From NCBI GenBank assembly GCA_016199545.1, contig JACQGN010000001.1:1-36794 (forward strand): DNA of 36,794 bases, read 5' to 3'. The DNA comes from Betaproteobacteria bacterium. Lineage in GTDB: Bacteria > Pseudomonadota > Gammaproteobacteria > Burkholderiales > SG8-41. The translations under genes were made by a program, and so were the position numbers. Shown in pieces: positions 18,847 to 27,102 of the stretch; positions within the stretch are counted from its first letter, which is position 1, and every line of letters begins with the position of its first letter. The notes beneath the pieces were generated by a model. The model worked only from the letters and a program-made list of their open reading frames with translations, was not told the DNA's origin and searched no databases.

Positions 18847-19836
18847 TTAAAGCCCGGCGCGATTTCTTCCCTTGACTGCCTTGTTGACGACGTTGATTGG
18901 CCACTCACCAGTCAGCACGCGCTTCACCTCCGCTGGCGCGCCAGCCTGAAGTCCCTTCATCGCGTCCTCGCTGTACCAGGCGGCGTGGGGATTGATGATG
19001 ACGTTCTCTCGCCCCCGCAATGGATGCGGGTTGGGCAGCGGCTCGGGATCGGTGGTATCGAGTGCGCAACCGGCAATCTTCTTCGCATCGAGCGAGCGCA
19101 CCAGTGCGTCGGTATCGATCACCGGGCCGCGCGAGCAGTTGACGATGATGGCATTCGGCCTCATGCGGGCGAATGCCTCGTCGTCGATCATCTTGCGTGT
19201 CTGGGGAGTGAGCGGCGGATGTACTGACACGAAATCCGCCTCGCCGAGCATGGCATGGAGTTCCATCTTCTTGCCCGGTGCGTCGAACTGGCCGTCCTTC
19301 ACGAAAGGATCGCAATACAGGACCCGCATGCCGAGCGACGCCGCGCACACCGCGACACGGCGCGCAATGTTGCCGAAACCGACCAGGCCGAGGGTGCTGC
19401 CGGCGATGCGCGAAATCGGCTTGCCGGGCGGCACCTCCCAGCGCCCGGCACGCACCAGGCGGTCGTAGAAGGCGACCTTGCGGGCGGCGGAGAGCAGCAG
19501 CGCCATCGTGTGTTCGGCAACCTCTTCGATGCAATAGGTCGGATTGTTGGTGACGATGATTCCAGCCTGCGTCGCCGCCTCCAGATCGATGGTGTCCACC
19601 CCGATGCCGTAGCGCGCGATGATCCGGCACTTCGGCATTTTCGCCATCACTTCCGCCGTGATCGGCCCGGCGTAGGTATTGAGCAGCGCGTCGCAGTCGG
19701 CGGCTTCACCCAGAAATTCATCCGGCGTCTTGGTCTTCAGCGGCACCAGGTCGGCGAGCCCCTCCAGGGTGCGTTTTTCGACGTCGAGCGAATCCCACAC
19801 GTAATCCGTGAGCACCACTTTTGCCTTGGCAGCCAT
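18847..19836 (-). CDS. D-2-hydroxyacid dehydrogenase (CtBP/SerA-like)
   Basis: A 329-residue NAD-dependent dehydrogenase of the phosphoglycerate dehydrogenase superfamily, closest in look to the C-terminal-binding-protein-like group. The cofactor loop is GLVGFGNIARRV (last Gly replaced by Ala). The catalytic residues are Arg in NCSRGPVID, Glu in TTDPEPLP and His in NPHAAWYSE. The N-terminal RYGIGVDTIDLEAA and YCIEEVAEHT segments also fit. A good AAAGGAA ribosome binding site precedes the ATG. It follows another hydroxyacid dehydrogenase by 37 bases on the same strand, so the two are likely cotranscribed. Substrate and direction are unknown; it is probably catabolic rather than serine synthesis, since no ACT domain is present. 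Confidence 0.87.
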   Translation of the reverse strand: MAAKAKVVLTDYVWDSLDVEKRTLEGLADLVPLKTKTPDEFLGEAADCDALLNTYAGPITAEVMAKMPKCRIIARYGIGVDTIDLEAATQAGIIVTNNPTYCIEEVAEHTMALLLSAARKVAFYDRLVRAGRWEVPPGKPISRIAGSTLGLVGFGNIARRVAVCAASLGMRVLYCDPFVKDGQFDAPGKKMELHAMLGEADFVSVHPPLTPQTRKMIDDEAFARMRPNAIIVNCSRGPVIDTDALVRSLDAKKIAGCALDTTDPEPLPNPHPLRGRENVIINPHAAWYSEDAMKGLQAGAPAEVKRVLTGEWPINVVNKAVKGRNRAGL

Positions 19837-19873
19837 ATCAATTCCTTTGTCAGCTCGATAGCGAAACTACAAT

Positions 19874-20860
19874 TCAGGTTTCGACGTAGATTTGCGGGTT
19901 CCAGCAGTTGGGCGGACGGCGGCCCGCAATGACCGCCAGCACGTTGTCCGCCACGACATTCGCCATCGCGTCGCGCGTTTCCACGTCGGCGCTGCCGACA
20001 TGGGGCGTGAACACTACGTTGGGCAGTCGTAGGAGTTCGGGGTCCGGCTGCGGTTCATGTTCGTATACATCGAGTCCCGCGCCCGCAATGCGGCCTGCGG
20101 CCAGCGCGCGCACGAGTGCCCCCTCATCCACGATCGGACCGCGCGCCGTGTTCACGAGATATGTGGTCGGCTTCATCAGGGCGAATTCGCGGTCGCTCAG
20201 CAGGTGCCGCGTCTGTGGCGCGAGCCTGGCGTTGACCGAGACGAAGTCCGACCGTGCCAGCAACGCATCAAACTCGACCCAGGTGAGTCCCAGCCGCTTC
20301 TCTTCATCCATAGTGCGGCGCTTCGGGTCGTGATACAGGACCTTCATCCCAAAGCCGCCGCCGCGCCGTGTAACCGCGCGCCCGACACCGCCCATGCCCA
20401 GAATGCCGAGAACTTTGCCGGACACGCTGCCACCCACCAGATAACAAGATTGCGAACCAGGAAAGGTGCCGGCACGCATCAGGCGGTCGCCTTCCGCCAC
20501 GCGCCTGGCGGCGGCGAGCAGCAGCGCCCAGGTCAAATCAGCGGTGGCATCGTCCAGCAACGGCGCCGGAACGACCGTAACCGGCACCTGCCGTTCGGTC
20601 GCCGCGGCAACGTCTATATCCGCGGGGGTGACGGTCATGGATGCGATGGCCTTCAATTGCGGGTTTGCATGAATCACGTCGGCATCAACGTGATCGTGCA
20701 GCAGGCAGACGAGAACGTCGCAGTGCCGGACGACATCCAGCAACTCGCCCTTGGTCATGACGTGGAGAGGATCGGGATTCCATTCGACCTCCGCCGCGCG
20801 GCGCATGCGTTCCACCGCGCCTGCCGGGATAGGTTGCGTGATGAAAATCCTGGGACGCAT
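19874..20860 (-). CDS. D-2-hydroxyacid dehydrogenase (glyoxylate/hydroxypyruvate reductase-like)
   Basis: A 328-residue NAD(P)-dependent enzyme of the same superfamily. The full cofactor motif GMGGVG lies in GILGMGGVGRAVTRRG. Catalytic Arg in NTARGPIVDEGAL, Glu in DVYEHEPQPD and His in FTPHVGSADVETR are conserved, and the C-terminal pattern resembles glyoxylate/hydroxypyruvate reductases. The N-terminal half lacks the usual GVG-hD segment, reading SMTVTPADIDVAAATER instead. It lies downstream of the AhpD-family selenoprotein gene, after an inverted repeat, and 37 bases upstream of another hydroxyacid dehydrogenase. Either a 2-oxoacid reductase or a hydroxyacid oxidase role is possible. Confidence 0.86.
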   Translation of the reverse strand: MRPRIFITQPIPAGAVERMRRAAEVEWNPDPLHVMTKGELLDVVRHCDVLVCLLHDHVDADVIHANPQLKAIASMTVTPADIDVAAATERQVPVTVVPAPLLDDATADLTWALLLAAARRVAEGDRLMRAGTFPGSQSCYLVGGSVSGKVLGILGMGGVGRAVTRRGGGFGMKVLYHDPKRRTMDEEKRLGLTWVEFDALLARSDFVSVNARLAPQTRHLLSDREFALMKPTTYLVNTARGPIVDEGALVRALAAGRIAGAGLDVYEHEPQPDPELLRLPNVVFTPHVGSADVETRDAMANVVADNVLAVIAGRRPPNCWNPQIYVET

Positions 20861-20910
20861 CAGGCGCGTGAATTCGTAAGCCGTGGGCCGATGGAGTTGA
20901 GGCGTGAATC

Positions 20911-20986
20911 GAGAAGCGTGAGCCGTGAACCGACGTAAGTCGCAACGGGTCTTCTGGCCCTGGACAGTTCACGGATCACGCTTTTC
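20911..20986. repeat. Inverted repeat between selenoprotein and dehydrogenase genes
   Basis: The segment GAGAAGCGTGAGCCGTGAAC (20911-20930) and the complement of 20967-20986 agree at 18 of 20 positions, with 36 bases between. The flanks carry further loose copies of a CGTGAA or TTCACG word. It could fold in the minus-strand transcript and reduce read-through from the selenoprotein gene, or be a dispersed repeat. Confidence 0.5.
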
Positions 20987-21003
20987 GCTTTTCGGATCAC
21001 CGA

Positions 21004-21642
21004 TCACGCATCGTCCCTTCTGGCGCAGATACGGCACGCGTAGTCCTCCAGGGCCTCGCGCGTGACTCCCACCGCCCCGTGTTGCCGGCGATTGTATTCC
21101 TCGGATTCGAGTTCCGTACGGAAGGAGTCGTTAAGGCGGTTGATCATGTTGAACATCGCGGTGCTAAGGGAGATCTCCACGATCTCGGCGTCGGAAAAGA
21201 GGCGACGAAGCTCCTGCCAGACGTTTTCATCGTGCTTCGCGGTATTGAGCGTCATCGCCTCAGCCCACGCGAGGGCCGCCTTTTCACGATCGTCGAACAG
21301 CGCGCTGCCGCGATAATCCCCCTGCAGCGCGTCGAACTCCGCGTCGGTGAGTCCCAGTGCTTGACCAAGCACCCGGTTGTGCTCCGTTCAGTAACGGCAC
21401 CCGTTGAGGGTGGACGTCTTCAGGACGGCGAGGTTGCGCAGGCGTACGTCAGACACCGCGCCGGCGTTGGGCTGTCGTACTGCGGCGACCAGGGGCAGGA
21501 AGAAGCGCGCGACGTACGGACTGTGGGCCAGGATGCGCATCAGGTTCGCCGTGCGTCCCAGGAGGCGGTTCGAGGCTTCGAAGATCTCCTTGACCGCACC
21601 GGTTGCTTCTTCGTCCGTGATGCTGCGCAATCGTTGAGTCAT
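21004..21642 (-). CDS. AhpD/carboxymuconolactone decarboxylase-family selenoprotein (UGA-encoded Sec in CxxU)
   Basis: Read through the in-frame TGA at 21390-21388, the gene encodes 212 residues of an alpha-helical AhpD-like protein. Residues 82-88 read C-R-Y-U-T-E-H, so the UGA falls exactly where AhpD-family proteins carry the second Cys of the CxxC redox pair, with the conserved His three residues on. The protein remains in frame and family-like on both sides: an N-terminal helix region up to LAVLKTSTLNGCRY, then NRVLGQALGLTDAEFDAL and a long C-terminal half. A perfect hairpin with a GGUC loop starts 15 nt after the UGA, as expected of a bacterial SECIS. Start ATG 21642 is preferred to upstream ATG 21744. 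A standard annotation would split it into two genes. Likely a thiol/selenol peroxidase or disulfide reductase; a nonsense-mutated pseudogene is the alternative. It is cotranscribed with the PEP-synthase-like gene 35 bases upstream. Confidence 0.82.
21357..21372 (-). promoter_or_regulatory. Candidate bacterial SECIS hairpin
   Basis: In the mRNA sense the sequence is GTGCTT-GGTC-AAGCAC: a perfect 6-bp stem with a four-base loop that contains the GU expected for SelB binding. It begins 15 nt after the UGA codon, which puts the loop 21 nt away, within the usual spacing. Weak pairing continues below it (CC with GG, GAG with CUC). Confidence 0.72.
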
Positions 21643-21677
21643 GGGCTCTTCAGCACGGCGTGAAACGGGAATCGGGA

Positions 21678-23033
21678 TCAGTGATCGGCCGCTCGATGCT
21701 CGAAAGGGTGGGGGCCTGCCGCATCGCCGCCCCCCGATTTCCAATCATGGCCCTGCCGCATCCACCGCACGACGCCGGCGACACCGTCCACCGCGACCAT
21801 GGCGCCGTCCGGGATGCGCTCCGTGGCGTCGAGCACTCCCAGAACCATCGGGATGCCGCGCTCGCGCGCAAGGGATGCCATGTGGGAAGTGCTCCCGCCG
21901 CGTTCGGCGACGACTCCGGCAACCCGTGGCAGGAAGTGGCTCAAGGCAGGGCCCGCCACGCGCGTGACCAGCACATCGCCGGGTCCGACGCGCGACAGCT
22001 CGCATTCACAATTGATCACGCAAGCGCGGCCCGTGCCCCAGCCTACGCCCGCGGGGTGACCGTTGAGCCGCGGATGGTTCAGCCAGATCTCGTCAGGGAC
22101 TTCGGTGGCCTGCGTATGGAGCGGGCGCGCCTGCAGCATCTTGAAGCCGGCATCGTCCATCGCCCATTCGATTTCAACCGGCATGCCCATGACCCGCTCG
22201 GCAGCGAGCAGGAGCCGTCCCAGCTCAGCCGCCTGCCGCCGTGACAGGCAGGGCTCGGTGACAAGTGATCCCTGCACCGCCTCGGTGACCGGTTCCTCGC
22301 GATGAATGCAATCCACGCGGTGGTCCTTGCGCCCGCCGTGAATGTGCTTCACTTCGCCGTTGCGCCCGAGTTCGTAACGGTCCGGCGTCACCTCACCCTG
22401 CGCGATCGCCGAACCCAGCCCCCATGTCGCGCTGAGGAGCATATCGCCTTCAGCCGTCCGGCTCAGGCCGCCGCCGGATGCGCGGGCAGCGACCAGCGGC
22501 TGGATGAGAAGCGCCATCGCGGTATCGGCGGGATCGAGATCGTGGGTCGCCATGTAACGCAGCGCCCGCGTGGACCAGAGCGCGGCCCAGCACGACTGCA
22601 CCGCCGTCAGAAAATCCGCTTCGCTTTCGATGCCGATAAAGCTTTCGAACTGCCCGGCAAAGCTGGAACCCGCGCAGTCTTCCACCAACGCCGAAGAGCG
22701 TACCGCGATCAGGGCCCCGCTCGCGCGTTTCAACTCGCGCCAGGCAGCGAGCAGGGGATCCAGGATCCGCGAAGCCACGGGCCGCTCCATCAAGCCGAGT
22801 TTCATTGCGAGCGCGTAGCGCCTCGCCTGGGCGCCGTCTTCTGTGGCAAACGCGCCCCGCGCCGCCTCGCCGAGGCCCAGAGCATCGACCTGCATGCGAT
22901 AGGCTGCCGCATCCACGCAGATTCCGCCCGGCGTCGGCAGCCCCGCGTGCCCGAGGGCAGCGAGATTGGCGGCCTTGGGTCCGAAGCGCGTCGCGTTGGT
23001 CGCTGCCGGCGCTGAAAGCGGAACGATTATCAT
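21678..23033 (-). CDS. Two-domain PEP-synthase-like protein (ATP-grasp plus phosphohistidine domain)
   Basis: This 451-residue protein has an N-terminal PPDK/PEP-synthase nucleotide-binding domain (about 1-305). It shows GPKAANLAAL with Lys20, AVRSSALVED with Arg112, the SFAGQFESF loop, VEIEW and LQARP. A swivelling phosphohistidine domain follows (about 345-430), with His384 in GGSTSHMASLARERGIPMVLG. The C-terminal PEP/pyruvate barrel of PpsA and PPDK is absent, and so is the separate acceptor domain of rifampin phosphotransferase, so the phosphate acceptor must be another protein or is unknown. The last residues, HDWKSGGGDAAGPHPFEHR, look unstructured. The gene precedes the selenoprotein by 35 bases on the same strand. 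It may transfer phosphate to a small molecule in the catabolic cluster. Confidence 0.83.
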   Translation of the reverse strand: MIIVPLSAPAATNATRFGPKAANLAALGHAGLPTPGGICVDAAAYRMQVDALGLGEAARGAFATEDGAQARRYALAMKLGLMERPVASRILDPLLAAWRELKRASGALIAVRSSALVEDCAGSSFAGQFESFIGIESEADFLTAVQSCWAALWSTRALRYMATHDLDPADTAMALLIQPLVAARASGGGLSRTAEGDMLLSATWGLGSAIAQGEVTPDRYELGRNGEVKHIHGGRKDHRVDCIHREEPVTEAVQGSLVTEPCLSRRQAAELGRLLLAAERVMGMPVEIEWAMDDAGFKMLQARPLHTQATEVPDEIWLNHPRLNGHPAGVGWGTGRACVINCECELSRVGPGDVLVTRVAGPALSHFLPRVAGVVAERGGSTSHMASLARERGIPMVLGVLDATERIPDGAMVAVDGVAGVVRWMRQGHDWKSGGGDAAGPHPFEHRAADH

Positions 23034-23124
23034 GCTCTACCCGCGGCTGGCGTTATTGGTAGCCGAAGATCAAGTCCGGGCTGATTCCGACCTTCTCTCC
23101 AGCGTGAGGAGCGTGACTCCCCGC

Positions 23125-24396
23125 TCACTGGGACCATCCGAGTGATGAATAACCCGGCATCGGATCGACGACGGTGATCTGTTCGACCGGGAAGTTGGAA
23201 ATAAGCTCGACCCGATCCTTGTGCACGATCAGCATTTCCTCGATGCGCACGCCCCACTGGTACATCTTGCCGTGCTGGGTCTCGAGGGCGAACACCATCC
23301 CGTCCTTGATCTCGACCGGATGGTCGAGCGACCAGATGCGGGAAATGACCGGCTGGTCGTACTGCGCAAGGCCCAGCCCGTGCCCCCACAGGTTGGCGGC
23401 CGCCTGATCTTCCTCGGCGTAGCCCCAGGCTTCCTTGGCGGAGGGCCATTTGGACGCAATTTCGCGCGTCGTGGTGCCTACCTTCACGGCCTTCATCGAA
23501 TCGTACAGCCACTTGAGCGCGATGGCGTAAACGTCCTTCTGCTCCTGGGTCGGTTCCTTGCCAGCGCAGTAGGTCCGGTAGTAGCACGACTTGTAACCAT
23601 TCCAGGTGAGCGCGGCGAGATCCATGAAGACGATGTCGCCGGGCTGGATGATGCGGTCGGAGAAATTGCGCCAGTTGGGCCACGTGTTCGGACCGGCGGA
23701 AACGATCACGTCCTCGACATCCTCCATGCCGGGAACCGAATACAGGTACTCCATGATGTGCGCCGTCATCTGGTTCTCGGTGCGCCCGGGCTTGAGAAAT
23801 TTCATGAATTCCCAGTGAGCAGCGTCGCCGATCGCCCCCACGATGCGCAGGCACTCCTGCTCGTCGTCGTTCTTGACCGCGCGCGCTTCCATCATCGGCG
23901 TCATGCCGTCGGTCCAGTCGAGCTTGGCATCCTTGAAGATCTGGATCATGTTGATGTCGATGAAGTCGACGCCCAGTTTCATGCCTTCGACGCCAGCCTT
24001 CTTCATTTCCTGCTTGATGGCATTGGTGAACTTGGTGACCTGGGCGAGCGACGCAGCGCCCGCCGCACCCTTGATCCAGGCATACGACCAGCGCACGTGA
24101 TCCTTCGGAATCCACGGCGAATGCTTGTGGACCTGGTAGCCGATGTCACCCTGTTCGAAGAGCACCGGCGCGTCGTCGCCGCACAGCAAAGCGTACCTTA
24201 GGCCGGGCTTCAGCCGGTTCCAGCCAGGCGTGAGCGTCCCGGTGACGTAACGGCAGTTCTCATCGTACATGAGCAGCATAGCGCCGAGCCCGTGTGCCTT
24301 CATGCGTTCCCGGGCGCGCTCGGTGCGATACTTGCGGAGACGGTCCCAGTTGACGCGCTGTTGCCAGTCCAGTCCCGCGATGCCGAAATTGGCCAT
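23125..24396 (-). CDS. M24 family (Xaa-Pro peptidase/creatinase fold) protein, altered metal site
   Basis: A 423-residue pita-bread-fold protein with a creatinase-like N-terminal domain (about 20-170) and the M24 domain (about 175-410). Ligands can be traced as Asp259 (FMDLAA), His339 (WGHGLG), Glu372 (ALETQHG) and Glu386/387 (GVRIEEM). The second Asp, normally just before the xxRT motif, reads Cys271 in YKSCYYRTY. Members with imperfect metal sites include creatinase and other non-peptidase enzymes, and the DMSP lyase DddP shares this fold, so a lyase or hydrolase role in catabolism is as likely as a peptidase. The ribosome binding site GGAGAAAGAAC precedes the ATG. It lies in the minus-strand cluster between a Bug receptor and the PEP-synthase-like gene. 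Confidence 0.82.
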   Translation of the reverse strand: MANFGIAGLDWQQRVNWDRLRKYRTERARERMKAHGLGAMLLMYDENCRYVTGTLTPGWNRLKPGLRYALLCGDDAPVLFEQGDIGYQVHKHSPWIPKDHVRWSYAWIKGAAGAASLAQVTKFTNAIKQEMKKAGVEGMKLGVDFIDINMIQIFKDAKLDWTDGMTPMMEARAVKNDDEQECLRIVGAIGDAAHWEFMKFLKPGRTENQMTAHIMEYLYSVPGMEDVEDVIVSAGPNTWPNWRNFSDRIIQPGDIVFMDLAALTWNGYKSCYYRTYCAGKEPTQEQKDVYAIALKWLYDSMKAVKVGTTTREIASKWPSAKEAWGYAEEDQAAANLWGHGLGLAQYDQPVISRIWSLDHPVEIKDGMVFALETQHGKMYQWGVRIEEMLIVHKDRVELISNFPVEQITVVDPMPGYSSLGWSQ

Positions 24397-24596
24397 GTTC
24401 TTTCTCCAGTGTGAATGGGGGTGTTGCGAGTACGGAAATCAGTTATCTTGACAATCAGAAGTGAATGCAGGGAGGGGGCCGTCGAGATGCCGATGCCGCG
24501 ACCGCGTTTTTCGGATGCAGTCAGTGTGCAAATCTAGCATTCCCGGGAAACCATCGCAAGGGGCCGCGCAGCAGCGGTGCGACCTCTTGTCGCGGC

Positions 24597-25586
24597 TCAT
24601 TCCGTGCGGATGTTTGCGTCCTTGATGACTTTGCCATAGCGGCCGGTCTCGCTCTTCACGAAGGCGACAAAATCAGCCGGTGACTTGCTGGAAACGATGG
24701 TGATCCCGCTGTCACCGAGGCGCTTGACGACCTGGGGATCTTTCATCATCTCCACGCCGACCTTGAACAGCTTGTTCACCACCGCTTGCGGCGTGCCCTT
24801 GGGCACGAAAATGCCCTGCCAGGAGCCCACGGCCATGTTGAAGCCCTGCTCTCGCATCGTCGGGATCTCGGGATAGGCGGGATTGCGCTCCGGCGAAATC
24901 ACGCCGAGCATGCGCACCCGTCCCTGCTTGGCGAAGTTGACCGCCGAAGAAAAGGTCACGAACATTATCTGGACTTCATTGGCGAGCAGCCCGATCATTG
25001 CGGGCCCCGCACCGCCCTTGTAGTTTATCTGGACGGCTTTCGTTCCGGTGGCCGCCAGAAACATCTCCATCTCCAGCCGGTTCGCGCTGGAAGGCGCCGG
25101 CGAGCCGTAGTTGAGCTTGCCCGGATTCGCCTTCAGGTGCGCCACGAATTCCTTGACGTTCTTCATTGGGAGCGAGGGGTGAACCACGAGGCAACCCGGA
25201 ACGTCCACTACCTGGGTGATCGGGATGAGGTCCTTCAGGGGCCGGTACTGGAACTTGGTGTAGTAATTCGGATTGATCGCCATCGTGCCGACGTTGCCGA
25301 GCAGGAACGTGTAGCCGTCGGGATTGGCGCGGACGGCGACTTCCACCCCGATGTTGCCGGCAGCACCGCCGCGGTTGTCCACCACCACCTGCTGCTTCAG
25401 CAAAGCGGCCATCGCGGGCTGGATGATGCGGCCGACGGTGTCAGAGGCGCCTCCGGGCGCGAACGGCACCACCATGCGCACGGAGCGCGACGGGTAAGCG
25501 GCCTGCTTCGCCTGGGCGAATACGTGCACAGCGGGCAGCAGTGTCGCCGCTAGCGTGGCAGCGACGACAAGTCGTATGGATTTCAT
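24597..25586 (-). CDS. Bug/TctC-family periplasmic receptor
   Basis: A 329-residue periplasmic binding protein with a signal peptide ending near VHVFAQA. It opens with YPSRSVRMVVPFAPGGASDTVGRI and has VDNRGGAAGNIG at the usual place. Ligand-loop motifs NYGSPAPSSANRLEME and QINYKGGAGPAMIGLLANEV are recognisable, and the end KVIKDANIRTE is typical. A GAGGAGAACC ribosome binding site precedes the ATG. The gene lies 31 bases after the CocE-type hydrolase on the same strand, inside the catabolic cluster, so its ligand is probably the substrate or product handled by that cluster. No TctAB genes are in the window. Confidence 0.9.
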   Translation of the reverse strand: MKSIRLVVAATLAATLLPAVHVFAQAKQAAYPSRSVRMVVPFAPGGASDTVGRIIQPAMAALLKQQVVVDNRGGAAGNIGVEVAVRANPDGYTFLLGNVGTMAINPNYYTKFQYRPLKDLIPITQVVDVPGCLVVHPSLPMKNVKEFVAHLKANPGKLNYGSPAPSSANRLEMEMFLAATGTKAVQINYKGGAGPAMIGLLANEVQIMFVTFSSAVNFAKQGRVRMLGVISPERNPAYPEIPTMREQGFNMAVGSWQGIFVPKGTPQAVVNKLFKVGVEMMKDPQVVKRLGDSGITIVSSKSPADFVAFVKSETGRYGKVIKDANIRTE

Positions 25587-25617
25587 GCTCTGGTTCTCCT
25601 CGTGATTGTCACGTTTG

Positions 25618-27060
25618 TCACGTCCGCGGGATTACCGGAAGCAACAGGTGGGAAGCCGTGCTGCCGCCGGTGAAAATCGTATTGTCCCCTGCATTGTAAT
25701 CGGCGCTGTAATGGGTGTAGGGCGCGCTGCCGACGCCATCCCGAGGCTGGATGTCGAGGCGGATGCGATGGCCCTTGCTGAAAACCATGCAGGTCGGCCA
25801 GATTTCAACCTGGACCTGCACTTTTTCGCCGGGCTTCAGCCACTGCCGCTCGTCGTGGCTGTGATAGGGCCGGTAGGGCAGGGACAGGCGCGGGTCGAGC
25901 TTGCGATGCGAGACACGCAGCCAGCCCTTCGCCACCGGTACCGGCTGCTGCTGCTGGCCGATTTCCCACACGTCCTTGCCTTCCGCGTCGATGTTGCGCA
26001 GCGTCGCGAAAATGTCCATGTCCGCGGTCGTGCTCGATACCCAAAGCACGAGGTTCACCGGGCCGGTCACCTCCAGCTCCGCAGCGAGCGGGGCGGTCTC
26101 GAACGAGACGCCCATGCGGGGGAGACTCCCCGCAAGAGCGGTCGAAGTCCACGATGCCGATGCCACCCCGGCCTTGGTCATGCCGCTTGCCGGGTAGGTG
26201 AGGGAGGCACTGCGCTTGGGAACCGCATCGGACAGGGCCCCCTCCGCAGCGCCGTCCTTGCTCCCGGGTCCGGCGGCGGGCTTGAGATAGAACCTCGTCC
26301 AGCGGGTGCGCCTCAATGGCCATTCGTTCTCGCGCCGCCACCGATACCTCTTGCCCCCGCCGGTGCGTATGAGCAGCTTGACGGGGGACTCCTGCATGAT
26401 GCCGGTATCGAGGCTGTCGCGCATGTAGTGCCACAGCCAGTGCTTGGAGAACGCATCGGGGCTCGTCTGGTCGCGCCGGCCGAGCAGGTGGTGCGCCATG
26501 TGGTTGTTGTACCAGTTGGACACGAAGCCGAAGCAGAAGATGCCGCCATGGTATGCAAAGTCGCGATACATGTCGGCAGCGCCCTCCCACGGGATGATCG
26601 CTTTCAGCGACGGTGGGCGCAGATTGGCGACGAACCATTGAGTCATCGCGAAATAGGAGATGCCCATCGTCGCCACGCGTCCGCTGCACCATGATTGCCT
26701 GGCGCTCCACTCGATCGCGTCGTAGAAGTCGATTGCTTCCTGCACCGAGAACGGATCCGTCATGCCCGGGGATTTGCCCGAGCCGCGGGTGTCCACCCGC
26801 ACCGCGGCGTACCCGCGCGGCACCCACCACAGAGGATTGACCGTCTCCCAGTTCATGTACGGATTGGGCTTTTCCTCGAGGTCGGCCGGCGGCACCCACA
26901 GCTTGTCCTTTTGGTAGGCGCCGATGTTGATGAGCGCCGGGAATCTGCCTCCGCCCTTGGGCCGGAACACATCGGCTCTCAGGCACACGCCATCGCGCAG
27001 CGGAATTTCAACGTCTTTTTCGACGAGGAGCTCGTGCCTGGGCTGGGGCGTGTTGGTCAC
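25618..27060 (-). CDS. CocE/NonD family hydrolase with internal deletion (probably inactive)
   Basis: The 480-residue product belongs to the X-Pro dipeptidyl-peptidase S15/CocE serine esterase family. The N-terminal alpha/beta-hydrolase part is complete to the nucleophile Ser135 in TMGISYFAMTQW, and the C-terminal jelly-roll part from ENEWPLRRTRWTRFYL onward is also present. Between them about 110 residues are missing, compared with the related gene at 35405, which has the whole stretch. The missing part normally carries the catalytic His and the acidic residue. The junction at residues about 217-223 (SLDTGIMQ) joins two places where family members read LD(S/T)GI or IDTGI, so an in-frame loss between short repeats is likely. 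The start is GTG at 27060, with only a weak ribosome binding site. Fold assignment is sure; activity is doubtful. Confidence 0.8.
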   Translation of the reverse strand: MTNTPQPRHELLVEKDVEIPLRDGVCLRADVFRPKGGGRFPALINIGAYQKDKLWVPPADLEEKPNPYMNWETVNPLWWVPRGYAAVRVDTRGSGKSPGMTDPFSVQEAIDFYDAIEWSARQSWCSGRVATMGISYFAMTQWFVANLRPPSLKAIIPWEGAADMYRDFAYHGGIFCFGFVSNWYNNHMAHHLLGRRDQTSPDAFSKHWLWHYMRDSLDTGIMQESPVKLLIRTGGGKRYRWRRENEWPLRRTRWTRFYLKPAAGPGSKDGAAEGALSDAVPKRSASLTYPASGMTKAGVASASWTSTALAGSLPRMGVSFETAPLAAELEVTGPVNLVLWVSSTTADMDIFATLRNIDAEGKDVWEIGQQQQPVPVAKGWLRVSHRKLDPRLSLPYRPYHSHDERQWLKPGEKVQVQVEIWPTCMVFSKGHRIRLDIQPRDGVGSAPYTHYSADYNAGDNTIFTGGSTASHLLLPVIPRT

Positions 27061-27075
27061 GATTTCTCATCATCT

Positions 27076-27102
27076 ATGAAGGACGCGATACGCGTCCTTC
27101 AT
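27076..27102. terminator. Perfect 12-bp hairpin at the end of the Bug remnant
   Basis: ATGAAGGACGCG (27076-27087) and CGCGTCCTTCAT (27091-27102) are perfectly complementary with a 3-base loop. The hairpin covers the stop codon of the Bug remnant (27101-27099) and precedes the hydrolase gene at 27060. There is no clear T-run, so it may stabilise or attenuate the transcript rather than terminate it fully. Confidence 0.5.

Noticed and set aside
21388-21744. Reading the AhpD-family frame as a separate short protein ending at TGA
   Set aside because: The family continues in the same frame after the TGA, and the TGA falls on the redox Cys with a SECIS-like hairpin behind it, so a single selenoprotein explains it better.
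23030-24115. Open frame of 361 codons on the minus strand in another register
   Set aside because: Same-strand shadow of the M24-family gene; the M24 frame has all the fold motifs, this one none.
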